Shown here piece by piece: positions 37,024-46,192 of a stretch of 64,000 bases of DNA. Source of the DNA: JBKHYJ01 sp046565505. Lineage in GTDB: Bacteria > Acidobacteriota > Blastocatellia > UBA7656. Location of the stretch: the NCBI GenBank assembly GCA_046565505.1, contig JBKHYJ010000074.1, positions 62,001 to 126,000 of the forward strand. Reading direction: 5' to 3'. Position 1 is the first letter of the stretch; the number at the start of each line of letters is the position of its first letter. The notes below the pieces were generated by a model, which saw only the letters and a program-made list of their open reading frames with translations, was not told the DNA's origin and searched no databases. Both the position numbers and the translations under genes were made by a program.

Positions 37024-38286
37024 TCAGGACCGGCCTTGCCGGGCTCGCCTGATCTGCGTCGCGGCCTCAAGGATACGGCCGGCCGCTTCGCGCTTCGTCA
37101 GCAGCGGCATCTCGACGGTGTCAGACTCGCAGACGAGCGTGACGCGGTTCGTCTCTACGTCAAACCCGGAATCGGAGGCAGACACGTCGTTAGCGATTAT
37201 CAAATCCGCGCCCTTTTCTACAAGCTTTTTCCGCGCGTTTGCAATTACGTTTTCTGTTTCGGCCGCGAAGCCCACGACTATTTGTGAAGTCTTCGCGCGC
37301 CCGACTGCGGCAAGAATGTCTTCGGTCCGCTCAAGCTCTAGCACAAGGCCGTTGCCATCGCTCTTCTTGATCTTCTGGCCCCTCGCGTGAACGGGGCGGT
37401 AATCGGCAACGGCCGCAGACATAATAAGCATGGTCGCGCCATCAAAGTTGTCCATGACGGCGCGATGCATCTCGGCCGCCGACTTGACGCGAATGGTCCG
37501 GGCCTCCCCCGGCGGGTTGAGCGCCACGGGCCCGCTCACAAGCGTGACCTGCGCGCCCCGCTCGATGGCCGCCTCCGCGAGCGCGTATCCCATTCGGCCC
37601 GACGAGCGATTCGTTATCCCTCGAACCGGGTCGATAGCTTCGTAGGTCGGGCCGGCCGTTATAAGGACGCGCTCTCCGGTCAGATCGACGCCCGGCCCCG
37701 CCACGGCCGCGCTAGGATTCTTAGCGCCCGCCTCCCCGGAGTTGGCCCCGGATGCCCGCACGAGCATTTGCCACGCGCGTTCGATTATCTCATCGGGCTC
37801 TGCCAGCCGCCCGGCCCCTACCGTCTTGCATGCGAGGTAGCCTTCGCCGGGGTCAACAAATTGAACGCCGCGCTGCCGCAGCCTCCGCACATTCTCCTGC
37901 GTCGCGGGGTGCGCCCACATCTCGACATTCATCGCGGGCGCTACCAATACCGCCGCGGTCGTGGAGATGTAAACCGTCGAGAGAAAATCATCCGCGATGC
38001 CATTGGCGAACTTCGCGAGCGCGTTGGCCGTCGCGGGCGCGACTAATAGCAGGTCGCTGCCCTGCGCCACCTGTATATGCTTTATCTCGGGGTCGCTCGA
38101 AGACGCGAACATCTCTGTTATAACGGGCAGGCCGGAAATTGATTGAAAGGTGAGCGGGCTGACGAACTCAGTCGCGTGTTTAGTCATCAAGACCTGGACC
38201 TCGACGCCGCGCTTTTGAAGCCCGCGCAGTATTTCTACAGCTTTATAAGCGGCTATGCAGCCGGTGACCCCCAGAGCAACTTTCAT
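37024..38286 (-). CDS. coaBC: Bifunctional phosphopantothenoylcysteine decarboxylase/synthetase
   Basis: A 420-residue CoA-biosynthesis enzyme. The N-terminal CoaC flavoprotein half shows MKVALGVTGCIAAYKA, APAMNVEMW and ACKTVGAGRL (the catalytic-cysteine flap). The C-terminal CoaB half reads VLITAGPTYEAIDPVRGITNRSSGRMG. The open frame extends 41 codons further upstream, but GGAAGG lies immediately before the ATG at 38286 and the family starts here. It is the last gene of yicC-gmk-rpoZ-coaBC, a widely conserved order. Confidence 0.95.
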   Translation of the reverse strand: MKVALGVTGCIAAYKAVEILRGLQKRGVEVQVLMTKHATEFVSPLTFQSISGLPVITEMFASSSDPEIKHIQVAQGSDLLLVAPATANALAKFANGIADDFLSTVYISTTAAVLVAPAMNVEMWAHPATQENVRRLRQRGVQFVDPGEGYLACKTVGAGRLAEPDEIIERAWQMLVRASGANSGEAGAKNPSAAVAGPGVDLTGERVLITAGPTYEAIDPVRGITNRSSGRMGYALAEAAIERGAQVTLVSGPVALNPPGEARTIRVKSAAEMHRAVMDNFDGATMLIMSAAVADYRPVHARGQKIKKSDGNGLVLELERTEDILAAVGRAKTSQIVVGFAAETENVIANARKKLVEKGADLIIANDVSASDSGFDVETNRVTLVCESDTVEMPLLTKREAAGRILEAATQIRRARQGRS

Positions 38287-38531
38287 GTCCTTCCCACAAG
38301 GCCGCGTAGTTAAGGAGTCCCGCGGCGGCCCCATCAAAAGAAATGGCCCAGAGCCGATGCCCGAGACCGCGGAGCGAGCCCGGAGAAATCCCCGCGCCGG
38401 CACATTCAAACGGCTCCCTCATTCGGCGCGGCGCCCGCGCAGGCCCGCTCGTACTCTCGCGCGCAAGCTCAATTCGCCGCCGGCGCATAGTCCCGAATCG
38501 CCGAGCTTAAAGCCCTGGCACCAGGGCGCGG

Positions 38532-38744
38532 CTATTCCGCGGGCGTGGGCTTTACGACCAGATGGTACTGGACCAAGCCATTCTGGACCTCTTCTAATGC
38601 GACGCGGGTGGCCTTCTTTGCGCCGGACTGCAAGCGCGGCCGCGCCCCCTTCTGAAGCTGCTTGCTGCGCTTGGCGGCCAGTAATACGAGTCTGTACTTA
38701 CTATCGATCTCCGTTGTCCAATCCATTTCGTTATCTTCGGGCAT
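38532..38744 (-). CDS. rpoZ: RNA polymerase omega subunit
   Basis: About 70 residues, MPEDNEMDWTTEIDSKYRLV, with the omega core KYRLVLLAAKRSKQLQKGARPRL. It promotes assembly of the RNA polymerase beta-prime subunit. The frame could open at TTG 38762, but GGAGGTGA, fully complementary to the 16S tail, sits 8 nt before the ATG at 38744. That SD lies right at the end of gmk. TATAAT occurs at 38776-38771 on the minus strand without a good -35. Confidence 0.88.
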   Translation of the reverse strand: MPEDNEMDWTTEIDSKYRLVLLAAKRSKQLQKGARPRLQSGAKKATRVALEEVQNGLVQYHLVVKPTPAE

Positions 38745-38748
38745 TTGT

Positions 38749-39444
38749 TCACTCACCTCCAAAAGTAGCTATTATAGACTGCACGCGATTCCTCTGCCGC
38801 CCCGGCCTCCGCCGCTCCGCGATGATGATCGCCTTCAGCGACGCGAAGGCTCTGTCCCGATGGTCGTTGATTATTACGTAACCGAACCTGTCGTAGAGCT
38901 GGACCTCGGCCGTCGCGTTCCGAAGCCGCCGCTCTAGGTCCGCCGGGGCGTTCAGGTTCCTCCTGCGCAGGCGGCCTTCGAGGACTTTACGCGATGGCGG
39001 CATGATGAAGATCGTCACGGCCTCGGGCATGTGGCGGACGATCTGCCGCGCGCCCTTCACGTCTATGTCAAGTATAACGTCAAAGCCCTTGTCGAGCATC
39101 GCTTCTACGGTGGCCCTGTGCGTCGCGTAAAGGAATCCGTGGACTTCGGCGAATTCTAAGAACTCCCCGCGCTCGCGCATGTCCTGGAATACCTCTTCGG
39201 AGACGAAGAAATAATCCGTCGCATGCCTTTCGGACCCGCGCGCCGCGCGCGTCGTGTACGATATGGAATACCGCAAGCGCGTTATCTGATTCACCGCGCG
39301 CGCGACCAGCGAGGATTTCCCCGCGCCCGAAGGGGCCGATACGACTATCAAGTTCCCGCGCTCGACGGCGCCGCCCCGGCGGCCGGGTTCTCGCTCCGCC
39401 GTCTCGGCGGCGTCGCCGTTAGCAGGGCGACCTTCATTCGACAT
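38749..39444 (-). CDS. gmk: Guanylate kinase
   Basis: A 231-residue GMP kinase. The P-loop is SAPSGAGKSS. The GMP-binding segment includes SYTTRAARGSE and the GEFLEFAEVHG motif. The lid region is RLRRRNLNAPADLERRL. An N-terminal charged extension of about 28 residues precedes the core and is longer than usual. Its ATG overlaps the last codons of yicC by 11 bp. Confidence 0.96.
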   Translation of the reverse strand: MSNEGRPANGDAAETAEREPGRRGGAVERGNLIVVSAPSGAGKSSLVARAVNQITRLRYSISYTTRAARGSERHATDYFFVSEEVFQDMRERGEFLEFAEVHGFLYATHRATVEAMLDKGFDVILDIDVKGARQIVRHMPEAVTIFIMPPSRKVLEGRLRRRNLNAPADLERRLRNATAEVQLYDRFGYVIINDHRDRAFASLKAIIIAERRRPGRQRNRVQSIIATFGGE

Positions 39445-40309
39445 TCTGCCCTTGCTCCCTCAATTTTTCGACTTCTGACTTTATCACTATCGCCGCGTCG
39501 CTTATCTCCAGGTCGCCCGACTTCGAGAGGATCGTATTCGCCTCGCGGTTCATCTCCTGGAGTATGAAGTCGAGCCGCTTGCCGACTTCCTCGTCCGACC
39601 GGATTATGTCGCGCATCTGCGAGATGTGGCTCTTCAGCCGCGCGATCTCTTCGCTAATATCGGACCGCTCCGCCAACATGACGGCCTCCTGCGCGAGCCG
39701 CGCGTCATCGACCTGGCTCCCGGCGAGTAAGTCCTGAAGCCGCTTGGTGAGCTTCTCGCGGTATATGCCCGGCAGGCGTTCGGCTTCGGCCTCGATGGTG
39801 GGCATCTGGCTCTCGATAATGTCGAGCCGCGAGTTAAGCTCGGCCCCGAGTTCCTGGCCCTCTACCAGCCGCATCGCCGTCAGCGAGACTACCGCTTGAG
39901 ATACGGCGGCCACGACCCCCGCGACGAGCGATTCGTCCAGGCGGGCCGAATCCTGAGACACTTGCAGGGCTCCCGGCAGCTTCGCGATCAGTTCGAGCGA
40001 CGGCTCACCTTCGAGCCCGAATTCATTTTTCAAACCTGTTAAGGCCGTCAGGTAGCCGGACACCAGCGGCCGATTAATCTCGAACGTGGCCTGCCGCATC
40101 TGCTCAACCGAGATCGTTACGTCAACACGCCCGCGGCGCAGCGCGGCCTGTATCTGCTTCTTCAGCGTCAGCTCTATGCTCGCCAATTCCTGAGGCATGC
40201 GCATGTGAACGTCCAGGAACCGATTATTGACAGATCGGACCTCGACGCGCACCTTGAAGTTTTCGCCCTCGGCAGTCCCCTGCCCGAATCCGGTCATGCT
40301 TTTGATCAT
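39434..40309 (-). CDS. yicC: YicC-family endoribonuclease
   Basis: A 291-residue YicC/YloC-type protein, shown in other bacteria to act as an endoribonuclease. It begins MIKSMTGFGQG, the typical start, then VEVRSVNNRFLDVHMRMP. The C-terminal domain shows RSDISEEIARLKSHI and GKRLDFILQEMNREANTI. It is the first gene of the cluster with gmk, rpoZ and coaBC, which links RNA turnover to nucleotide metabolism. Confidence 0.94.
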   Translation of the reverse strand: MIKSMTGFGQGTAEGENFKVRVEVRSVNNRFLDVHMRMPQELASIELTLKKQIQAALRRGRVDVTISVEQMRQATFEINRPLVSGYLTALTGLKNEFGLEGEPSLELIAKLPGALQVSQDSARLDESLVAGVVAAVSQAVVSLTAMRLVEGQELGAELNSRLDIIESQMPTIEAEAERLPGIYREKLTKRLQDLLAGSQVDDARLAQEAVMLAERSDISEEIARLKSHISQMRDIIRSDEEVGKRLDFILQEMNREANTILSKSGDLEISDAAIVIKSEVEKLREQGQNVE

Positions 40310-40409
40310 AAATTAAGAGCCGGGAGCCCATACACGTGAGGCGGCGGGCGGCGGTGCGCGCGGAGCGAAGCGGGGCTCACTCTTTACACCGCCGGCCTCC
40401 GGCCGACCG

Positions 40410-42242
40410 CTACTGGCTACTGACCACTCTCCCTTCGTCTTCCGTGATTAATTCATCAGAGAATTGAAGCTCATACAGGTCGCGGTAGATGCCGCCCCGC
40501 GAGATCAATTCGTCGTGGGTCCCCGCATCGACGACCCTGCCGCGATCCATCACCACTATCTTATCAGCCCTGTGCACGGTCGTGAGCCTGTGCGCGATCA
40601 CGATGGTCGTGCGGCCCCGCATCAGGTTCGACAGCGCCCGCTGGACCAGCCGCTCCGATTGCGTGTCGAGCGCCGACGTGGCCTCGTCCAGCACGAGTAT
40701 CGGAGCGTCCTTCAGCAGCGCCCTGGCGATGGCCACGCGCTGGCGCTCGCCGCCCGACAACTTCACGCCGCGCTCGCCGATCATGGTCTCGTACCCGCCG
40801 CGCTCCATTATAAAGTCGTGGGCGAAGGCCGCGCGAGACGCGACCTCGACCCCGGCGCGGTCGTAATCGGGCCTGCCATAAGCGATGTTGTTGAGAATCG
40901 AGTCGTTGAATAGTATTACGTCCTGCGTGACGAGCGCGATCTGCGACCGCAGGCTGCCGAGCGTGGCGTCGGAGAGGCTCGTGCCATCGATAAGAATCTC
41001 GCCTTCCGTAGGGTCGTAGAAACGCATGAGCAGGTTCGTAAGCGTCGTCTTCCCCGCGCCCGACAGGCCCACGAGCGCGACGACCTCGCCCCGCCGCACT
41101 TCGAGGTTTACGTCCCTCAAGGTCCAATCGTCCGAGTCCTTGTACTTGAAAGAAACGTTTCGGAATTCGATCCGCTCGCCCAGCGGCGAAAGATCGACCG
41201 CGCCCGGCGCGTCCGGTTTTTCCGTGTGCGTGTCGAGAAGGGTGTAGATTCGTGAGGTGGCGGCGAACGACTGCTGGAAATAATTCTGGATGCGCGAGAG
41301 CTTGCGAAGCGGGTCATACATCTGAAGCATCGCCACTATGAACGCGGCGAAGGTCCCTATGCTCATCGCGCCTTCGGCCTTCAGCCGTTGCGCGTAGAGC
41401 AGGAACGCGCCGGCGATCATGACGCCCACCAGCTCAAGTATCGGCGAGGAAACGTAGACGACCCGCGCCGCCCGCACCTGCGTGCGCGCCAGGTTGACGA
41501 GCGCCTTGCGGAAGCGGCGCTGCTCGAATTTCTCCATGCCGAAGGCCTTAACTATCCTGTGGCCCGATATGGATTCCTGAGCGATGTCGAGCACCTCGCC
41601 CGTCCCCTCCTGCGTCGAGTGCGCGATGCGGCGGAGCTTCCTGCCGAACCTCACCGTCACCACGTAGATGAAGGGGCCGACAAGGAGCACGGCCAGCGTC
41701 AACCTCCAGTCCAGTATGAACGCCAGGGTGAAGAGGGCGAGGAAGGTCAGGGCCTCGCGCAACAGGTCCGCCAGCAGGGTCGATACGGCCACCTGCACCT
41801 TCTCCGCGTCGCTGATTATGTGCGTCGTCAGCGCGTTGGTCGGGTAGTCCGTGAAGAACTCGCTCGATTGCTGAAGTATGTGGTCGTATAGCCGCTGCCG
41901 CAGGTCCACGACGACGCCGACCCCTATCCGCCACATCAGTACGTTCGACAGGTATTCGGAGGCCCCGCGTATCAGGGTGAATGATATGAGAAGGCCCGCG
42001 ATGAGGGGAAGCGGGTTGACGCCCGCCGGCAGGTAGCGGCTCACGTCTATGCGCGAGGCGAGGCCGCCGGCCGCCGGCTGCCCGGTATCTGAGAGAGTAT
42101 CTATGATGGATTTCAGCAGCGCGGTGCGGCCTGCCTCAAAAACGCCCACCAGGGTCATGAGGGTAAAGGCCAACGCAAAAAGCCCTGCGTATGGCCTGAC
42201 GTTTTTGAGAAGTATGCGGAAATCCTTCATTACGGCGCGCAA
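40410..42242 (-). CDS. ABC exporter, MsbA-like half-transporter
   Basis: A 610-residue fused permease-ATPase. Six membrane helices span about 15-330. The nucleotide-binding domain shows Walker A GLSGAGKTT, the signature LSGGERQRVAIARAL, Walker B ILVLDEATSALD and the H-loop IVIAHRLTTV. The half-transporter functions as a homodimer, probably flipping lipid or lipid A-like cargo; the substrate is unproven. It is located upstream of yicC on the same strand, with a 100-bp gap. Confidence 0.9.
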   Translation of the reverse strand: MRAVMKDFRILLKNVRPYAGLFALAFTLMTLVGVFEAGRTALLKSIIDTLSDTGQPAAGGLASRIDVSRYLPAGVNPLPLIAGLLISFTLIRGASEYLSNVLMWRIGVGVVVDLRQRLYDHILQQSSEFFTDYPTNALTTHIISDAEKVQVAVSTLLADLLREALTFLALFTLAFILDWRLTLAVLLVGPFIYVVTVRFGRKLRRIAHSTQEGTGEVLDIAQESISGHRIVKAFGMEKFEQRRFRKALVNLARTQVRAARVVYVSSPILELVGVMIAGAFLLYAQRLKAEGAMSIGTFAAFIVAMLQMYDPLRKLSRIQNYFQQSFAATSRIYTLLDTHTEKPDAPGAVDLSPLGERIEFRNVSFKYKDSDDWTLRDVNLEVRRGEVVALVGLSGAGKTTLTNLLMRFYDPTEGEILIDGTSLSDATLGSLRSQIALVTQDVILFNDSILNNIAYGRPDYDRAGVEVASRAAFAHDFIMERGGYETMIGERGVKLSGGERQRVAIARALLKDAPILVLDEATSALDTQSERLVQRALSNLMRGRTTIVIAHRLTTVHRADKIVVMDRGRVVDAGTHDELISRGGIYRDLYELQFSDELITEDEGRVVSSQ

Positions 42243-42455
42243 GCGGAAGACTGGCCTGATAGAACGATTGATTATACGCGCGAGGCCCTGAGCGTCAAGC
42301 TCCGGGCGGGATTGTGGCCGCGCGAGCGCGTCTTAACCTGGGGAGTTTCTGCTTGAAGGTACAGGGAATCAGCGCCGAAATCACGTTGACCGTAAAAAAA
42401 CTTGTTAGACTGCGATCCCTGGCATGCTTAATCTGACAGGTTTCTATCCTCAATT

Positions 42456-42483
42456 GGGCGCGGCTCTTCAATAGAGCCGCCCT
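42456..42483 (-). terminator. Hairpin just after the amidohydrolase stop
   Basis: Arms CGGCTCT (42461-42467) and AGAGCCG (42473-42479) with a 5-nt loop, extended by GGG/CCC outside. There is no T-tract on either strand, so termination strength is doubtful. Confidence 0.35.
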
Positions 42484-42489
42484 GCCATC

Positions 42490-43471
42490 TCACGCCTGTG
42501 TAGAAGCGCCCAGCCGCAGAACCCGCTCCGCGTTCTTGTAGCAGATCTTTTCGCGCTGTGCGTCATCGGTCAACGGGGTGCCTTCGATCCATTCGGCGGC
42601 TTCCTTCGCATCCTCGTAAGGGTAATCGACCGAGAACAGCACCCGGTCTTCACCCATCTCTGCAATCGCGCACTGTAGGGACGAGTCCTGGCAGAGGCCT
42701 GTCGTCGTGATGATGAGGTTCGAGCGGAAATAGTCGGATGGCTTCTTCTTCAGGCGGGGTGTGTCCGGGGCGGTCGTCGCCGCGTAGCGCGAGTCAATGC
42801 GCCGCGCGAAGTACGGGAGCGTTTCGCCCATGTGGCCGAGGATGATTGTCAGTTCGGGGAGGCGGTCGAAGAGGCCGCTGAAGAGCAGGCGCAGGAAGTG
42901 CGAGGAATTGTCGATGCTCCACCCCCACACCGCGCGTTGCATCACTGAATACCCTTCAAGGACGTATGGCTGCACGTAGGGGTCCGCCGGGTGGATATAG
43001 ACCGGCACGCCGAGCTGGACGACGCGCTCCCAGAAGGGCACGTAGCGTTCGTCGTCGAGGTATACGCCGTTCGTTTGGCCGTTGATCATCGCGCCGACGA
43101 AGCCCAGCTCTTCAACGCACCGCTTCAACTCGTCGCTAGCCGCTTGCGCGTCCTGCATCTCAAGGTGAGCGAACCCGCGGTACCGATCAGGGCGCTGATC
43201 TATCAGCCCCTTGAGGTAGTCGTTCGCCTCGCGCGCGCTGCACGGCGACGCCCGCATCCTTCTCGATTTGCACGCCGGGGCTCGTTTGCGACAGTACGAA
43301 GATGTCAACGCCGGCCTCGTCCATCGTGGCGATGCGCCGGTCGGAGTCTTCGAGCAGGCGAACGAAGCCGGGTCTGTCCTCCGGGCCGACGGCCTTCAGT
43401 GTGTTCTCCAGGTACGGTGCGGTCGAGGGCGCGGTGAACGCCTCTTCCAGTGCGATTTTTCGCGTACTCAT
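42490..43471 (-). pseudogene. Amidohydrolase-2 family metal-dependent hydrolase/decarboxylase, frameshifted
   Basis: Two overlapping frames together give one protein of the gamma-resorcylate decarboxylase-like amidohydrolase family. The first (43471 to about 43240) reads MSTRKIALEEAF...TSPGVQIEKDAGVAVQ. The second continues REANDYLKGLIDQRPDRY through to 42490. Metal ligands are present on both sides: ExA in ALEEAF, IHPADP, ILGHMGE and FSVDYPYED. The break lies in a CGCGCGCG run at 43230-43237, consistent with a one-base gain or a two-base loss. It is either a recent mutation or a sequencing/assembly error. Confidence 0.82.
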
Positions 43472-43549
43472 GATTTCATCCCTCCGCAGCTGATCTCGGG
43501 CGGTATGCTACTACAAGTTTTGAGATATTTATAACAATTTGGAGGGGAA

Positions 43550-43620
43550 AAGATAGCCGGGCCATCACGTGCTGACTACTGGCGAGAGGCAAAGCAGCCA
43601 ACACATGATGGCCCGGCTAA
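43550..43620 (-). terminator. Long hairpin terminator after the VWA gene
   Basis: Arms TAGCCGGGCCATCACGTG (43554-43571) and CACATGATGGCCCGGCTA (43602-43619) pair over 18 bp with one mismatch, around a 30-nt loop that can pair further (GCTG/CAGC). On the minus strand it is followed by TCTTTTCCCC and lies 26 bp after the VWA stop. The arms are unusually long for a terminator. Confidence 0.55.
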
Positions 43621-43645
43621 CATCTCGGCGGCCGGCGAGGGCGGC

Positions 43646-45916
43646 CTACCTGGCGTAATAGCCCTTGCGAGTTCGCACCGCGGCCTCCGGGCGATTCACG
43701 GTCACGCGGACGCGGCGGTACGTGCCATCGCGTTCGGCGTTCGATGGGTAATAGCCGACGCTGTAAACCGTGCGTATCGCCGCCGCCACCTGTTTGTAGA
43801 CGCCTGATAAGTCGCCCACCTTTTCAGCGCGGAACTTTTGCCCGCCGGTAAGCTCTGCAAGTCGGTCGAGCTGGTCGCGCGCGACCGCGTAAGCTTCGGA
43901 GGTGCTGTTGCCGCGCTCGAATACCTCTTCGTACTCGGTGTCCAGGTAGACCGGAAAGACCAGCGTGTCAGATTCTTCAAGCCTTCGCGCGAGCTGGTTG
44001 AACGACACCCGCGTGGACGCGGGGTTGTAGCGGTCGAGAGAGCTGTCGACGCCATCCGTCATCACGACGATCGCGTTCCGCTGGCCCCGCGTGCCGCGAA
44101 GGGTGTCCGCGAGAGAAAACCACATGGCTTCGTAAAACGCCGTCCCGCCTTCGGGCCGTTCGATGGCCTTTATCCGCTTCCTCAATTCGTCGCGGTCCGA
44201 AGTCAATTGCGACACGACTTTGATCTCATGAGTGAAGGCCACGACCGCAACCTTGTCTTGCGGCCCTATGACTTCGAGGAAGCGGAGCGCGGCCGATTTC
44301 ACAACGTCGAGCTTGTCCTTGATCGAGCCCGAAAGGTCGAGGACCAGGACCAGATTGAAAGGCGCTGTCGTCGTCTGAAAGAACTCTACTCTTTGCGGCT
44401 CGCCGTTCTCCGCGACCTCGAAATCTTCCTTCTTGAGGTTCGCCAAAGCCACGCCTGATCGGTTAGTCACAGAAACGTTCAGGTTCACAAGCGCCGCCTT
44501 CAACACCACGGCTTCTTCGCCAGCGCCATTCTCAACCGCGCCGCGCGGGGTCGGAGGCTCAGCGCCGGGCGGGTCGTTTGCGGAGCCCCGGCCGAGCACG
44601 GGAGGAGAATCCGACCTGCCCCTGTTTGATGGCGCATCGCCTGAGTCGATCCCCGGCTCGTCGGGCGAGCCTGAAGACCTGCGAGGGCTGAACACATCAC
44701 TTTGAGTATCGCGCGAAGACTTCGAGCCGGACGTGACCGATCTGTCCGCGCGAGAACCGCCGCCATTCTGAGGCCAGGGCTGGCTGCTTTGCACATCCTC
44801 ATCCTGCTGGTCGAATGCCGGGCTGCTGTTATCTTGCGAATCGTTTAAGGGCCTCCCAGAGGGTATGATCCTGACTTTCAGGCCAGAAGACCCGCCGCTC
44901 GTGCGCCGCTCCTCCCGTGGGCGTACGAACGGCCCGCCCCCCTGAACTGTCAGCGAAGCATCATCGCTTCTGTCACCGCCGGCGAATACGGCCGAGTTGT
45001 TGCCGGAAGAAGGAGCAGGACTAGAATTGCGCGGCAAACGGCGCGCGCGCGAGAGCGGCGCATTCGGGTCGTTCGCCGTCGCGTTGTCGCCCTGCTCGGC
45101 AGGAACAGTGCCGACAGTATGCCGGGCGTTACCCCTTTGCAGGGCATCACTGTTTTGAACAGTTGGCGAGGAGGACGCGCCCGCCCCGGCGTCTACGCTA
45201 TCCGGCGCGGCGCTCCTGTGATCGCTTATCATCCTGGCGACCATGCCTGTTTTGGGGCCGGGCGTCAGGGTGACGTTGCCTGACAGGCTGCTTAACAAAA
45301 TGGAGGCAGAGCCGCTGCCTAGCTGCCCCTGAAGCACCTGCGTACCCGTGCGCTCGGATACGACCAGGGCAACGTTTGAGCGGACTATGCCTCGGCTCGA
45401 ACGCATTGCTATGCGGGCGTCGTCATCACCTGGCAACCTGTATGCTATGGCCCCGCTGGTAGTCTCAACCACCGCGCTCGCCAGAGACCCATTCACCTCG
45501 ACGGGCCATGTCCCGCCCGCCACACGCAGGTGTGATTGACGGGGCACGTAAACAGTCAAATCTATGCGACCCGGGCGGGGGCTTTGCTTACATTGGATAT
45601 AAACCGTATTTTGAACGCTCATAAGCACGAGTTCGTTCGCATCGAGCGACGCGCCCGCCGGCGTCCTCTTTTCCGCGACGACGCGGACGGTCTGATCCTC
45701 CCACGCCTCCACATGCGTCGCGCCTCGGGCATTCTCTACGCGCACCTGCCCGCCTGAGTTGAGCTCAAACGTCTCCGTGCGCGTCGCCGCGCCTTGCGCC
45801 ATTAGCGTTGACGTGTCGATCAGGCATACGATTGTCAGGAGTGGGATTGAGAGGGCGCAACGAAGCCGGGAAGTTTTTCCCCTGCCGCCGCGCGCGATGG
45901 GAGCTGAATTATGCAT
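43646..45916 (-). CDS. Secreted VWA-domain protein (acidobacterial VWFA-related family)
   Basis: A 756-residue protein. A signal peptide covers about residues 15-42. Residues 45-225 form a beta-rich adhesin-like region (FELNSGGQVRVENARGATHVE... SSLSGNVTLTPG). Residues 230-480 are Ser/Pro/Asp/Arg-rich and disordered. The VWA domain starts near 485, with the MIDAS pattern LVLDLSGSIKD and, further on, VVMTDGVDSS. The arrangement resembles the secreted VWFA-related proteins common in Acidobacteria. It is the second of two such genes on the strand; the upstream copy begins at 47926. Confidence 0.85.
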   Translation of the reverse strand: MHNSAPIARGGRGKTSRLRCALSIPLLTIVCLIDTSTLMAQGAATRTETFELNSGGQVRVENARGATHVEAWEDQTVRVVAEKRTPAGASLDANELVLMSVQNTVYIQCKQSPRPGRIDLTVYVPRQSHLRVAGGTWPVEVNGSLASAVVETTSGAIAYRLPGDDDARIAMRSSRGIVRSNVALVVSERTGTQVLQGQLGSGSASILLSSLSGNVTLTPGPKTGMVARMISDHRSAAPDSVDAGAGASSSPTVQNSDALQRGNARHTVGTVPAEQGDNATANDPNAPLSRARRLPRNSSPAPSSGNNSAVFAGGDRSDDASLTVQGGGPFVRPREERRTSGGSSGLKVRIIPSGRPLNDSQDNSSPAFDQQDEDVQSSQPWPQNGGGSRADRSVTSGSKSSRDTQSDVFSPRRSSGSPDEPGIDSGDAPSNRGRSDSPPVLGRGSANDPPGAEPPTPRGAVENGAGEEAVVLKAALVNLNVSVTNRSGVALANLKKEDFEVAENGEPQRVEFFQTTTAPFNLVLVLDLSGSIKDKLDVVKSAALRFLEVIGPQDKVAVVAFTHEIKVVSQLTSDRDELRKRIKAIERPEGGTAFYEAMWFSLADTLRGTRGQRNAIVVMTDGVDSSLDRYNPASTRVSFNQLARRLEESDTLVFPVYLDTEYEEVFERGNSTSEAYAVARDQLDRLAELTGGQKFRAEKVGDLSGVYKQVAAAIRTVYSVGYYPSNAERDGTYRRVRVTVNRPEAAVRTRKGYYAR

Positions 45917-46062
45917 GGCCTGCCTCCGCTTGATGCTTTCGAGAAGGACTAAGTCTCGCGCTATAGACTGAACACCTCTAACGCGAATTTCATTGGCTCA
46001 TGCTTCGATTCTCGTACAAGCGTGATATCGAGTCAAACAGAGGCGCGGTGGCCCATTCAGGT

Positions 46063-46081
46063 AGGGGCCTTGAAAGCCCCT
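46063..46081. terminator. Hairpin between the two VWA genes
   Basis: AGGGGC and GCCCCT arms with a 7-nt loop. T-rich sequence (TTTGTCCGTTT) follows only on the plus strand, while both flanking genes run on the minus strand. Its role is uncertain. Confidence 0.25.
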
Positions 46082-46192
46082 TTGTCCGTTTGAAGATATG
46101 GCGTGATCGGCAGGTCGAGTCGTTCGCGGCGGCGGTCGATTAGATCCTCTGCAATGGCGGGCTTCAATCACTCGTAGCCCGCCGCGCGTCTT

